Of a stretch of DNA of 64,000 nucleotides, positions 45,443-56,300 are shown one piece after another (positions within the stretch are counted from its first letter, which is position 1; the number at the start of each line of letters is the position of its first letter). The notes beneath the pieces are model-generated. The model worked only from the letters and a program-made list of their open reading frames with translations. It did not search any database and was not told the origin of the DNA. A program made the position numbers and the translations under genes. The stretch lies in contig NC_084813.1 of the NCBI RefSeq assembly GCF_963583255.1, positions 6,248,001 to 6,312,000 on the forward strand, written 5' to 3'. This stretch comes from Pyrus communis (lineage: Eukaryota; Streptophyta; Magnoliopsida; Rosales; Rosaceae).

Positions 45443-46239
45443 AAATGTGTGGATAGTTAAATCTCTATAAACTAAACAAAAATCTATTAATTTAGCAAAT
45501 ATTAAATAATTAATAAATTAATGTTGGAACCAAATTCGCGCATTGCCATGAAGAGTGGAAATGCATAAACTTGAGTAACCTGTAAAAGAACAAACAACCA
45601 TAAGCAACCAAAGACTGGGGGTGTCGGCTAAAGGCTTTCCTACGATCAAGTTAGTAAACAAATATATAGGGGTGGTTCGGTATGGAATCCCAAACCGAAA
45701 ATGGGATCCTGAAATTTGAGATGTGGGCTAAAATTTGGGGTTTTGGCCTAAAATTTTGTTCCCAATTTTATATCAATTGAAAATTGGGTTTTTTACCTCA
45801 TACTTCAAATTTTATACAAATTGAAGTACCAATTCGTTCATACCAAATCAAATTGATGTTCTAAAGTTCCAAACTACTTAATCTCATACTTCTATTTCAA
45901 TAGAGTCTACTATCAAACTACTTAAATTCAACATTCAACATGCATGCAACCAAAACAAACATATATTTTTTCGATTTGGTTCGGGGTTCCCGCACCATTG
46001 AATATGTAATCCTAATTTCCGTACCAAAAGGTTCAAGATCGTTTCGGTATAGATCCCGAAAATTTCAATATTATCAGTTTAAGAATTTTTCGGTATGGGA
46101 TCAAAAAAATTTTGGTATGGTATAGGATTTTCGGGAAAATTTTCTAGCCCTACAAATATATGAGACATAAGTAGTAAGCAAGATAGAGACCCAGATATGG
46201 ACCAATACTCACCGCTCCAATTTGGCCAAAGTTCTGGGA
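45443..46239. other. Unassigned AT-rich DNA
   Basis: 45670-46145 contains many short repeats of a TTTCGGTATGG / GGGATCC-AAAATTT type, suggestive of a degraded hAT-like MITE, with no resolvable ends. No gene. Confidence 0.35.
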
Positions 46240-46375
46240 CTATTGTTTCATTTTCTCCTAATTATATTATCTCATTTGAAATGTAGTTTGCGCAATTGAA
46301 GATTGAATGAGTTTTAAGTCTTAAGAGTCAATTACTTTGTGCAAAACATGTTTGGAGAAACCAAGTTTTGTAAAT

Positions 46376-46533
46376 GGGTAATGCTAGAGAGATTAAATTT
46401 TGTAAATTAAATGACATAGAAGTTGATGATTGTATTATTACATAAGCGTTGATTAACATGCTTAATTCTTATTGGTGACACATTATTTAGTTTGCAAATT
46501 TAGTTTATAAATTTAGTTTCTCTAGCATTACCC
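46376..46533. mobile_element. Mutator-type MITE in pseudogene copy 2, 9-bp TSD
   Basis: The left end is GGGTAATGCTAGAGAGATT and the right end, inward, is GGGTAATGCTAGAGAAACT. Perfect duplication TTTGTAAAT at 46367-46375 and 46534-46542. Copy 1 has the uninterrupted sequence TCTGTAAATATGAAGAG near 10836, the empty site. Confidence 0.9.
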
Positions 46534-46918
46534 TTTGTAAATATGAAGAGAAATTGTTCATTATTTGGGTTTTTGTAGAGAAACTGATCTGATTCTTTGC
46601 TTTTTGTATTCGTTTGCAGCAGAAGCACGAGACTACCAATATTGTTATATTTTTACGAGGAACGGTTATTCTTGCGGTTGACACAAGAGCTACAAGCTAC
46701 TTATTAGGACTTGAAATGGGTGAATAAAATTCATCATTTCACACATAGCAACTATGTTTAACTTTTTAAATAGGGTAATAATTATTGCATAATTAGTTTA
46801 TACATTTAATCTCTCTAGTATTACCCTTTCTTTTAAATAGTCACAATCTTTATGTTACTGATTTTAATCATTATTTTTTAAAATTTAACCCAACAGTTTC
46901 ATGGACTAACTCCTTTAG

Positions 46919-47646
46919 AGCAACTTCACCCGCTAAGGCAATTATTGCTCAGGCTATTGAGTTAAGGAAATTACTACCTTAATAAACAGTAACTGCTCGA
47001 GTACATATCCACCCCAAAATGAATTGCCCAGTCAATTGGTATTAAAATATTATTTTTCATAAAATAATAAAAGATCATTTTATGTTTAATTTCAGATAGA
47101 ATTTTTAACCAATCTCATCACGCCACGTGTCATTGTCCAAAAATACAATTTTGTGGATATATTTCCAAGTAGATTTTTAACCAATATTGTAGTACCACGT
47201 GTCATGATCCTGTAAGAATTTTGTGGATAGATTTCTGATAAGATTTTTAACCAATTTTGTTTCACCATGTGCCACTGTTTGTTCAAAATCCTTATGGATA
47301 GATTTTCGATAAAATTTTCAACCAATCACAGGATGCCATATGGCATTATTTACAACTGCATCCTTTCTTTTACTCCGTATAAACTCTACATCCAACCTAA
47401 ACTCACACACCAAGTTCAAAATCACTCTCAATCCTTCTTGATGGTGTATAAATTTTGAGTTTTTACCATGTCAGCCTCGCGTCGTATTGCCTCAAGCGGA
47501 CGTGCGGGTGAGAATGGTCCGATTGCTAAGTATGGGGTTGGGCCCATCGAATAGTCCCACTAGTTTGGTTGGGCTGAAGCTATTTTGTTAGGGTTATGGG
47601 ATTGAATCACCCAATTGCACAGGGATTGGGAAGGGTGGAGCTGTTC
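46919..47646. mobile_element. PIF/Harbinger-type element, TTA TSD
   Basis: The left end is GAGCAACTTCACCC and the right end, inward, is GAACAGCTCCACCC. TTA is present on both sides (46916-46918 and 47647-47649). In copy 1 the same place (CTCCCTTAACTTCC near 11236) has a single TTA, the empty site. It carries the 70-bp tandem array described separately. Confidence 0.75.
47090..47350. repeat. Four tandem 70-72 bp units with ACGTG cores
   Basis: Each unit has TTTTAACCAAT, then an ACGTG-type site, then GTGGATA-ATTT. The sites are CCACGTGTCA at 47123 and 47195, CCATGTGCCA at 47265 and GCCATATGGCA at 47335, spaced 72, 70 and 70 bp. The open frame on the minus strand is only the repeat read in frame. 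Confidence 0.75.
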
Positions 47647-47744
47647 TTAGCTGGAGTTCGAATTTATATTATTGCAAGAAGTAGATGTAATTTGGGAAGA
47701 ACAATTACAGTAAAAAACTTTGGCCTTGTTGCAGAGGGGCCAAA

Positions 47745-48885
47745 TAAATAATGTCCTGAGGTATTTGGATGATAGCATCTGGAAAACAAATTGGGATTTA
47801 AATCCTTGTGTTAAAGTTGGTTAGAATTTATGTTCAAAACTTAAACTTTTGTCATTTTTTTGTTACCCTGAACGTTAGGTTATTCGCCCAAATCACTGCG
47901 TCCTATATCCTCCTTTGTGCCTCTAATTCGCCTTCATCGTTGAACAAAATTGCTTCATGTTCTTACATTCTAACCCAAAACCCCAATTTCCATAGCCTCT
48001 TCAGATTAGCGATGATCACCTAACACATAGAGGTACGCTCTCAAAAGCGATTCCCACTACTCTATTTGTTTGGTTCTTCAATTGTCATCGTTTATTGTTG
48101 TGATTGAATTCCTCTTTCACGAATTCTAATTCTTGTTTTTGTTTTCAATTGTTGTTGTGATTAAATTTCTTGGGGTATTCTCTGATTTGGGTTTGTAATT
48201 GTTTGGTTCGAGAAATCGAAATTTAACTAAGTTGGGTGTTCGATTTTGTTTACGATTTGAACCATTAAATTCGTGATTTGTTCTATGCCAATTCAAATTG
48301 ACCTTGAATTTAATTGGTTTGATTCAGTTATTGTACCTAATTTTTTTTTTTTTAATGTTGTTAAATTGTGCCAAGAAAATGTGGGTTTGGCACGAATTTG
48401 GCCTAAATGTTTGAGAACGTGTAATTGGATCCCTAAAATTTTCAATTCTTTGATTATACGTGTGATGTTAATTTGGTTTTGTTTCGAAATGTTGCTTTGG
48501 TAGCAGTTTTTCAAAAACAACATGCAGCTAGATACAATTTTGTTTGTACCGAACACGTGAACCTGTATCTTAAACGCTACAAAAATTGTGTTTGCTTGCT
48601 TTCCAGTTTTGAGATGTCTCCAACATCATCTAGACCTAAGTCCAAAGACAAGAAGACCCGCAAATAAACTTTCGACTGGGCCTGCTATTGCAAGTAGTGA
48701 GATCCTTGCTAGTGCATAAAATCTAATTTTGGGATCTTTCACATGCAGGCCAACGGAGGAATGACTAAAGTTTAAGTTTTGGGAATAAATTTTGATAGAC
48801 TTTACAACAAAAGTTTAAATCTAATTTTTTATTTATCATCTTATGACCATGGGAACCATTTATCTAATTTGTCATTAGAAAGATA
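47745..48885 (+). mobile_element. Candidate gene-capturing Mutator element (Pack-MULE-like)
   Basis: Inverted arms of at least 60 bp: left about 47791-47855 (core CAAAACTTAAACTTTTGTCATT), right about 48765-48828 (inverse core CAAAACTTAAACTTTAGTCATT), compared in short pieces and about three quarters identical. Between them lies gene-like DNA: a leader ending in CACATAGAG/GTACGC, an intron of about 570 bp, and an exon starting ATGTCTCCAACATC. No transposase. A clean target duplication was not found, so boundaries are set by where similarity to copy 1 stops and resumes. Confidence 0.5.
48604..48760 (+). pseudogene. Captured 5' fragment of a UBA-type protein gene
   Basis: After the acceptor CTTTCCAG the frame begins MSPTSSRPKSKDKKTRK and stops. 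Shifting frame once gives STGPAIASSEILASA, a stop, then NLILGSF. The pattern (MSP, Ser/Lys-rich KSKDK, then SAYNP-LGTF) resembles the start of plant UBA/EF1B-like ubiquitin-associated proteins as I remember them. The fragment has a frameshift and a stop, so it is not functional. The family call is tentative. Confidence 0.35.
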
Positions 48886-49410
48886 TTAGAATAATGTCTT
48901 CACTTGAACTGTAAACTTATCCAACTAAATTGGTTAATAAACTTTATTTTTGGTGCAGTTCCTTGAAATTTAAGTGGCTACACATGATCGGTTCACAAGG
49001 GTGAATACTTATGGAGTACTTGGCTCAGGTTTTGCTAATGACTATATCATCTTGAGTCAAAGTTACAAATTTTATTTGACCCCTTGGTTAGGGTTCAGAG
49101 CTTACCATGCTTTTATCAATGCATCTTTGGATGACAAATGTACTTGCTATGGTCTCATTGTCTACCGCATTTTAATAGCGGTGAAATTGAAACATCCACA
49201 AATTTGATATTGCATGCATATATGACAAGATTTCAACACTTATAAATTCACCATCACAGTGTATTGTATGCTCTAATTCTTGAACGTTTGCATCCCACAA
49301 GTCAAGAAATGCGTTATCCATTCAGGTAATATATATCCATTCAGGTAATATATTGACCTTAAATTAGTAAAGCTAGAGAATTTTTTATGTAATTATCTAT
49401 GTTTCGATTG

Positions 49411-50109
49411 ATAAATGGCCCAATGGATACTTCAATTAATGAATGGCCTTTCAATAACTTTACTCATTAAATTATGCATTGTGTCATTCATCAATTGGAA
49501 TATAGATAGTATGCACTATTTTTTTCATCAATTGGAATCTTTATTAATTAATGAAACCTTCTATGTCAACTAAAAAATGGTGAAAATATTACTTAATCTT
49601 CTATCACACAAAAAAACATGATGGGCAATAATGTAATTTCACAGGTCTAAATTTTACTGTTTTTTATTGAAGCCCCACATTCTCTCTCTCTCCCTTTCTC
49701 CTTCTCATTTTCTAAAAAAATATGTTCGTACACACAAAGTGTGTAAGCAAATATTAGTATAAATAATTATATCAAGCATTCTCTAGCTTTTGGTGCATCT
49801 AAAGGCTCTGAAGGACCTCAAAACTCCCCATCTATTAAAAAGATAAATGTCAAATCACATAAATAACATTATTCTCCCCCCAACTCCAAATTGCACCATG
49901 ATTCGTCCTCACATACATTTAAATTATATTGGCAATTGCTTGATTTCTAAATTCAATCCTCAAATAAATGTTATCAATGTCTCACATTTCCATCGATTAG
50001 TCTCGGGCAATGAGAATATAATACATCTATGTAAAGATTGCATACTTAATTCACATTTATTAAAACTAAACATGTATATGAAAATGAAAAAGTAAAAACT
50101 ACCGATATA
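49411..50109. other. Repeat-derived DNA between copy 2 and the inverted copy
   Basis: 49940-50090 is a diverged copy of 50960-51120 and 56610-56735 (shared phrase TCGGGCAATGAGAATATAAT versus CAGGCAATAGGAATATAAAA). A CT-rich run lies near 49681-49710. No gene. Confidence 0.4.
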
Positions 50110-50680
50110 AGAATTACCTAACTAAATAACGGATTTCTTGACTTGTCGGATGCAGATGTTCATGAACTAGAGCACATATTGCACTGTGACAACGGATTTG
50201 TAACTGCTGAAATCTTGTCAGATATGCATGCAAGACCAAATCTGTGGGTGTTTCAATTTCACAGTTATTTAAAATGCGGTAGATAGTTAGATCATCCCTA
50301 TGCATTTTTCACCCAATGATGCATTGATAAGAGCATGGTAAGAAAGCGAATCTTCACCAAGGGTCAAATCAAATTTCTAACTTGTGCTCATGATGCTATA
50401 GGCATGAGTAGAACATGAGCCAATTACTTTATAAGTATTCGCCCTTGTGAGTCGATCATTTATAGCTAGATAAACTTCAATAAACTGCAAACAAAAAATA
50501 AAGTTTATTAACAAATTTAATTCATTTAGGTTTATAGTTCAAGTCAAGATATTATTCTTATACATCTCCAATAAGGCCCACAAAGAAGCTTTCCATTGTA
50601 ATTATTCTTCTTAAATTACATCTTGCTACAATAATAAAGTTTACTAACCACTTTAATTGAATTAGGTTTGCAAATCTGTT
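50110..50680 (-). pseudogene. Inverted decayed proteasome beta5-like copy (copy 4)
   Basis: On the minus strand: RCNLRRIITMESFFVGLIG (exon-2-like), an intron ending TTTTTTGTTTGCAG, then RLTRANTYKVIGSCSTHAYS (exon-3-like) and ALINASLGEKCIGM. Beyond this it shares YRILNNCEIETPTDLVLHAY and further sequence with copy 2. It faces copy 2 head to head at the 3' ends. Multiple stops. Confidence 0.6.
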
Positions 50681-51009
50681 GTCAGAAATTTCTCTTGATG
50701 GTTTTCTTTGTTTTTGAGCCCAGCATCTAAATATGTAAAAATTTTGGAATTCAACAGTGTGGTTTTTAAGATAGTGAAGGAAACTCGAGCAAAGGCTAGA
50801 AGAAATGTTCAAACTGAGTTGTACGAGAAGGATATGTGTTTTTCATTTTTTTTTTTTCTATATTCGATGATATTTTTTTTTTCTTTTAGGTCACATGCTT
50901 ACTTGAATTGGTTTCTTTAGTGAATCATACTTCATACGTGATACTTCTCATATTATTTTATATCTAAATTCAATCCGAAGCAAATCTCATCGATGTCCCC
51001 CATTTTCAT

Positions 51010-51087
51010 GGACTAGTGCCAGGCAATAGGAATATAAAAAATGTCTTTGGACTAGTGCCAGGCAATAGGAATATAAAAAATGTCTTT
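51010..51087. repeat. Exact 39-bp tandem duplication
   Basis: Two identical units, each beginning GGACTAGTGCCAGGCAATAG, at 51010-51048 and 51049-51087. The paralogous region at 56660-56700 has one unit, so this is recent. Confidence 0.92.
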
Positions 51088-51121
51088 AATGACTGCATAT
51101 TTAGTTCATACATATTATTAC

Positions 51122-52062
51122 TAGGGATGGGCAAAATACCCATGAATTTGGGTAACTGCGGTTATACACTCATTTAAAGTTCACGGTTACGGTTATGAGT
51201 AACCGTTTAGACAAACAAAGGGTTATAGGTATAACCGTTTATCCATGAAATTTACCCGCGGTTATAACGGGTATCCATCGATTATGAGTATTACTTGCAG
51301 TTATAACGGGTATCTATTTACTCATTTAATTTAATATATGTAAAATTTAACAAATGGGTGTGTGAAAAACCATGCTCTGTGATCACTTACTTCTGTTGAA
51401 TTCATGCTAATTGGTGTAGGTGTTCCTAAATGGAATACCAATTCAATTTATACATTTCTTTTGTGACCTCTTTTGATGACAAAGAGTCGATGAGACTTTG
51501 TGATTGAACGTGCTAAAGCCTTAGTGTTCGAAAGTGTTTAGTTTTGGAATATTTTGGAGTTTTGAATCATCTAGTATTCAAGATAATGACTACTTTTTGT
51601 TTTTAGAAGCTTTACTTTGTAATCATATGGATTATAATTAAAGACTTGCTTGGGTATAGCAGAAAAATATTGTTCGTAAACTATTATTTCAATTATTGGA
51701 ATTGTATGAGGACTTAAATGATTAAAATAGGAAAACGCATGCTAAAATTTACCTATAATGGTGTTTAATTGTCAGAAAATGAAAATTATCACAATTTTTT
51801 CTTTTGTAATTTTCAAGTTATTAAAAAAAAAAAACATGTAGACGGATGAAAAAAAGGGTAAATGGATAAAAAAAGGATAAACGGTTAAATGGGTACACGG
51901 TTATGAGTATGGTTAACTATTTATAAACTGTTATGGGTATGGGTATGAGTATAACTGTTTATGCAATTACCCAACAGGTAAACGTTTATACGGGTATGAA
52001 CATAAACGGTTATGGGTAAATAACCACGGTTACCCACCCACCATAACCGTTGCCTATCCCTA
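51122..52062. mobile_element. hAT-type MITE, 8-bp TSD
   Basis: Left end TAGGGATGGGCAAA, right end inward TAGGGATAGGCAACGG. Flanks ATTATTAC (51114-51121) and ATTATAAC (52063-52070) are an 8-bp duplication with one change. The interior repeats CGGTTATGGGTA/TAACCGTTTAT motifs many times near both ends. The related stretches at 50050 and 56730 lack it. Confidence 0.8.
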
Positions 52063-53040
52063 ATTATAACTAAACATATAAATGAGAAGGACAAAAAATA
52101 CTGCCAACTTAAAATAAAAAATATTACTGAAATGATAACGCTATTTTTTACTTTCGGGATGCAGATGTTCTTTGCTTTTTGTATTCGTTTGCAGCAGAAG
52201 CACGAGACTCCCAATATTGTTATTAGAAAATGTGATTTTAATCCTTGGCTAAGTTTATAGTTAGAAAAATGTCTTATGCAAGATTATATGTTGTTTATAG
52301 TCCTTTGACTCTACATCCATGTCAACATACATTATCCACATCAGCTTTTATTTGTTTGGGTGGTTTTCTTGATTCTATTTTTCCTACATTGCCCTTATGT
52401 GATGTTGGGAAATCACCATTTTTAAATGCCTAGTTATGAGTGTTGCATTTTCCATTTTAAACGCGAAGGTTTAGTTGTATGAATCTCTCATTGCCCCTTT
52501 CTATGGTGTCGTGCATATTTGCTTCTTTGTCTAGCATTTCCACTAAAATCGTGTGGATGTTTTTTAGGATTTAGTTCTGTGGTGGGTGTTGTAATTAAGT
52601 TTTTAGTACGTTGAATACATGATATATTAGTTCGATATTTGTATATGATTTGCATATTTATACTGCACATGGTACACTAATCTATATTTTGGCACACTGT
52701 AGAAGTGAGGTACACTAATCCAACATAGGTGCCATGGTTTAGGTACATTAAAATTCTGATTAGGTCCTTTTAATTTGGAGGTACCATGTATTAGGTATAC
52801 TATGATATAGTTATCATGATATAGATACTGTGATATAAGTACCATGGTTTAGGTACATAATATTACTTATTTGGTATTATGTATTCATTAAAATTTGATT
52901 TCTTGAGTTTTGTTTCTTGGTGATATATTTTTTTTTTTAAATTCTAATCAATAATTACATTCGTTTTTTTAATTTGATATGTAATCGAATTTCTTATTTG
53001 GTGTCTCTATTATTTTTAGATGTATCTTCATAGGAGGAAA

Positions 53041-53150
53041 TGTGACATCCCGTCCCGGGATTATTAAAACGTACTAGTGAAATGACATTTTAGCCCCTAG
53101 TTCATTTCGTTATTTTGTTGGTGGGTGGTGTGGTGTTGGCATGTGTTGGG

Positions 53151-53210
<60 letters not shown>

Positions 53211-55292
53211 TGTCCCTATCTCTCTCCCTCTGTCTTCTCCCTGTCTCTCTCTCCCCCGAGCTCCCATTTCCATTGTAAACGTACGGACACACACCAAGAA
53301 CCATTATACCGTAGCAGATCGAGGAAACCAAGGGTGCAGTTGTGATCGTGAGGTCGAGGGGAGCACGAATATACCCTTTTCAGGTAAGAACATCGACGTT
53401 TTCACGTCGATTTCTTAAACTCCGATTTGAGTACTGTTCATGCAACATTAATTTACTTAGTTTTTGGACATTTGAAGCTTGTAGATGTGTTGGTGAGGTC
53501 CCAAGGAGCTTGGGAGTGCATCGTTGGACGGATTTGGACGTCGAAATCACGAACTGTAAGTTTGGCCGAATTTTCATATTTTGGAAAGTTTGATTCCGTT
53601 GTTTTTAGGCTCTAAAACTAGTCCAACGTGGTAGTTGAGGTTTAGGGCTTCATTTTGGTATAAAATACGTGAAAAATGGATGAAAAACGACGGAGAATAG
53701 TGAGTTTTAAACTTTCCCAGTTTTCCGGTGGCCGGAGTCCGGCGAGGTTAGATCGGAGAAGAAAGGAGAATATTCCGTTAAGTTTAACGGAATATTCCTA
53801 ACGGCAGTGACGGCGTCAGTTAGGTTTAAAGGAATATTCCGTCAGTTTAACGGAATATTCCTGACGGCGTCTGTTGACACCGTCAGTGTGCATGGCACGT
53901 GGCCGCGCGTGGGGGCGCGTAGGTCCGTGCCTTGGCCGGCACGTGGGGGCGCGTGCGGCGGAGGAAAATTATTCTAAAAATATGGTTGTGATCTTGAGGT
54001 TGTGTAGAGCACGTTGGTATATTCATTTGTCCATTTTGAGCAATGTATGAGAAGTTATTACAAGAAGTTGGTTATGTGCTTTAAAGTTAACGTTTTTATA
54101 GTTGTTTCGCATCTAGGTGACACGTACCCCGAGGACGAGCGTGCACACGCGAGGCAGGGGGCTACGACCCTTCTACATACCAGTGAGTGGGCTTTTGTTT
54201 TCTGTATATACCTATATACATTTATATTCCCAGAAATTGATTTAAAAAGGGTTATTTGCCTTATGCCATGCATGTTATTATTATCGTTTATGCATCATTG
54301 CACGCATTAGTAGTGGCATACATATATATATACATATTGGGTGCTGTGGACGCACAGGTAAGTGCCAGGTAAGTGGTATTCATATTTACTTTCAGCAGTA
54401 GTTTGAGAGACTTAGAGAGCTCATAACCTGCACCCCCGGTGTTAGTGCTCCCGCCCAGAGTAGGGCACAGTCCTTCACGTGATGTTCATCTCCCGCACCA
54501 CACGCTCAGCTTGGATCCAAGTTAGGTGCATAGGTCTGTCGTACAGACCACATTAGGTGGTTCCGACTCGTAGGTGACTCGCGATTATTCGCACAGCCTT
54601 CACGTGATCGTAGCACTAGAGCGTATATATATGTTACACCCAGGCCTGTCGTACAGACCATCTTGAGTGGTTCCGACTCGTGGGCAGGTTCAGTTATAGA
54701 GTTGAGATTTGAGCTCTAGATGCAGCTGTACAGGTCACGTTAGGTGACTCCGGCTGCCAGATGTTATGATGTTGATATGATTTATACCTGGGCACTTACA
54801 TTCATTATGAGGCTTTGGCATGACATATCTTGAGCATGATTGGCATACCCTTGAGCATGTTTATACATACGTTTATATGTTTATTTTATGGGAAGTATAC
54901 AGGTTTTACGGCGAGGGGTTAGAATGTATTTTGCTAAATGGTTTTCAAAGAGCTTTGTTTTTGCCCACTCACGCTTTTGTTTTGCGCCCCTCCAGGTTCT
55001 AGTTGCTTAGCCGTTGCGGTGGTTTCCCCTGAGGGCTTTTCGGCGTTTCTGACAGACACTCCCCATTGTAGGGTCGCCTTCGGGCGTACTACTGTTGTCT
55101 TTTTCGTTTGGGCTTCTATAGACCTGCTCTGAAATTGTATCTCACTTACTAGCACTTGTTTTAGTACCTTGTATGCTAGTTTTTAATTACTCGTACTTTT
55201 ATATTACTACTTTATTAGCTTCCGCACGTGCACATGGCTACGTCACCTTTGTGTGACGGCCAGCATGCTCCGATCTCGGTCGGGGTGTGTCA
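53041..55292 (+). mobile_element. Solo LTR A, 2.25 kb, 5-bp TSD GGAAA
   Basis: Begins TGTGACATCCCGTCCCGGG and ends CGGTCGGGGTGTGTCA. Perfect duplication GGAAA at 53036-53040 and 55293-55297. No internal domain. It contains a long (CA)n near 53152-53204 and several GGAATATTCC palindromes at 53770-53870. A block of GTCGGAACCACCTAA-type repeats (here inverse) lies at 54520-54750. Open frames across it are not genes. Confidence 0.93.
53152..53204. repeat. (CA)n microsatellite in LTR A
   Basis: About 26 CA units, interrupted only at the end (CATACAC). The matching place in LTR B has only a short GTGTGAGTGTGTGT stretch. Confidence 0.95.
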
Positions 55293-56184
55293 GGAAATGA
55301 GGCACTCAAACCAACCCCTAAAAATCAGCAAGAAAGTCATATATTTAATTGTGGGGTATTTTAGGAACTAAAATACACATAAAAACATTAAAACCAATAA
55401 AATAGGAGTTTTAATGTTAAATCTGAGGTGGACATCCAGTCAAAAGGACTAATTTAAAATTTTAATCTTATACCAGGTTTTTATCAAAAGCTGATATAAT
55501 CCAAGGATTAAACTCTATTTGCCCCTATTGTTATCTTATTAGGAGAAACGGTTATTCTTGCGGTTGACGCAAGAGCTACCAGCTACTTATTAGAACTTGA
55601 ATCCAATTAATGGGTCAATAAAATTCGTCATTTCACACAGAACAACTATGTTTAACTTTTTAAATAGGATAATCATTACTGTATAATTAGTTTACATATT
55701 TAATCTCCCTAACTTATCCTTTCTTGTAAATAGTCACAATCTTTATGTTAATGATTTTAATTATTATTTTTTAAAGTTTGACGCAACAGTTTCATGGCCT
55801 AACTCCTTTAGAGCAACTCCACCACTAAAGTACTATATTTGATCATAAATTAGTAGTCTTTATTCTTTTCTTTTTCATATATATGTTCAGTTTTAATATA
55901 TGTGAATTAAATATGCAGTAATCATATAGATGTTTTATATTCCCACTGCTTGGGGCTCGTCCATGAAAATGTGGGACAACGATGATATTTATTTTAGATT
56001 GAATTTAGAAATCAAACAACTTCCAATAGAACTTATATGTATGCGAAGGCAAATCATCGTACAATGTTGGAGTTGGGGGCGGGGGAATAATGTAAATGTG
56101 TCGTTTGACATTTTCTGTTTTATAGTTATGAGGCATTCCACAACTCTTACATGCACCGAAAGCTAAAGAATTTTTATGTAATTA

Positions 56185-56300
56185 TCAGTCCAATAATGCC
56201 TACAAAGAAGCTTTTCACTGTAATTATTCTTCTTAAATTACATTTTATTGCTGCAGTAATAAAGTTTACTAACCAATTTAATTGAATTAGGTTTGCAAAT
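56185..56300 (-). pseudogene. Inverted decayed proteasome-like fragment (copy 5)
   Basis: Minus strand KCNLRRIITVKSFFVGIIG, nearly the same as the exon-2-like block of copy 4. It lies in a segment (56180-56735) colinear with 50560-51110, so it came from duplication of the whole unit. Confidence 0.55.

Larger units (their letters stand above)
46620..49410 (+). pseudogene. Decayed proteasome beta5-like gene, copy 2 (split by two elements)
   Basis: Block 1 from 46620 reads ETTNIVIFLRGTVILAVDTR, aligning with the beta5 GTT...VDSR start. After two insertions, a block near 47650-47745 reads GVRIYIIARSRCNLGRTITV. A block near 48960-49200 reads RVNTYGVLGSGFANDYIIL, then YHAFINASLDDKCTCYGLIV; these match the GSGSPYAYGVLD and AIYHATFRDA-SGG-V-VYHV motifs of beta5. 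Stops and frameshifts abound. The same exon order and intron ends as copy 1 show a duplicated, intron-containing gene. Further sequence to about 49330 is shared with copy 1 and with the inverted copy but is not typical beta5; its origin is unclear. Confidence 0.6.
52224..55525. mobile_element. Mutator-type element with nested solo LTR, 9-bp TSD
   Basis: Left end TAGAAAATGTGATTTTAATCC, right end inward GGGGCAAATAGAGTTTAATCC (shared TTTTAATCCTTGG versus GTTTAATCCTTGG). Perfect flanks TATTGTTAT at 52215-52223 and 55526-55534. Copy 2 has the undisturbed sequence CCAATATTGTTATATTT near 46637. Without the LTR the host element is about 1.05 kb and lacks a transposase. Confidence 0.75.
52195..56110 (+). 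pseudogene. Decayed proteasome beta5-like gene, copy 3 (interrupted)
   Basis: Begins at acceptor TTTGCAG/CAGAAGCACG as in copy 2. It is broken after CCAATATTGTTAT by a 3.3-kb insertion and resumes at 55535 with ETVILAVDARATSYLLELES. FHGLTPLE follows, after which a middle part is missing; the tail (55850-56110) reads MWDNDDIYFRLNLEIKQLP, parallel to 11840-11960 of copy 1. Not functional. Confidence 0.55.

Noticed and set aside
53097..53418. Open frames with long VCVC or THTH runs
   Set aside because: Read-through of the (CA)n tract and LTR DNA; not genes.
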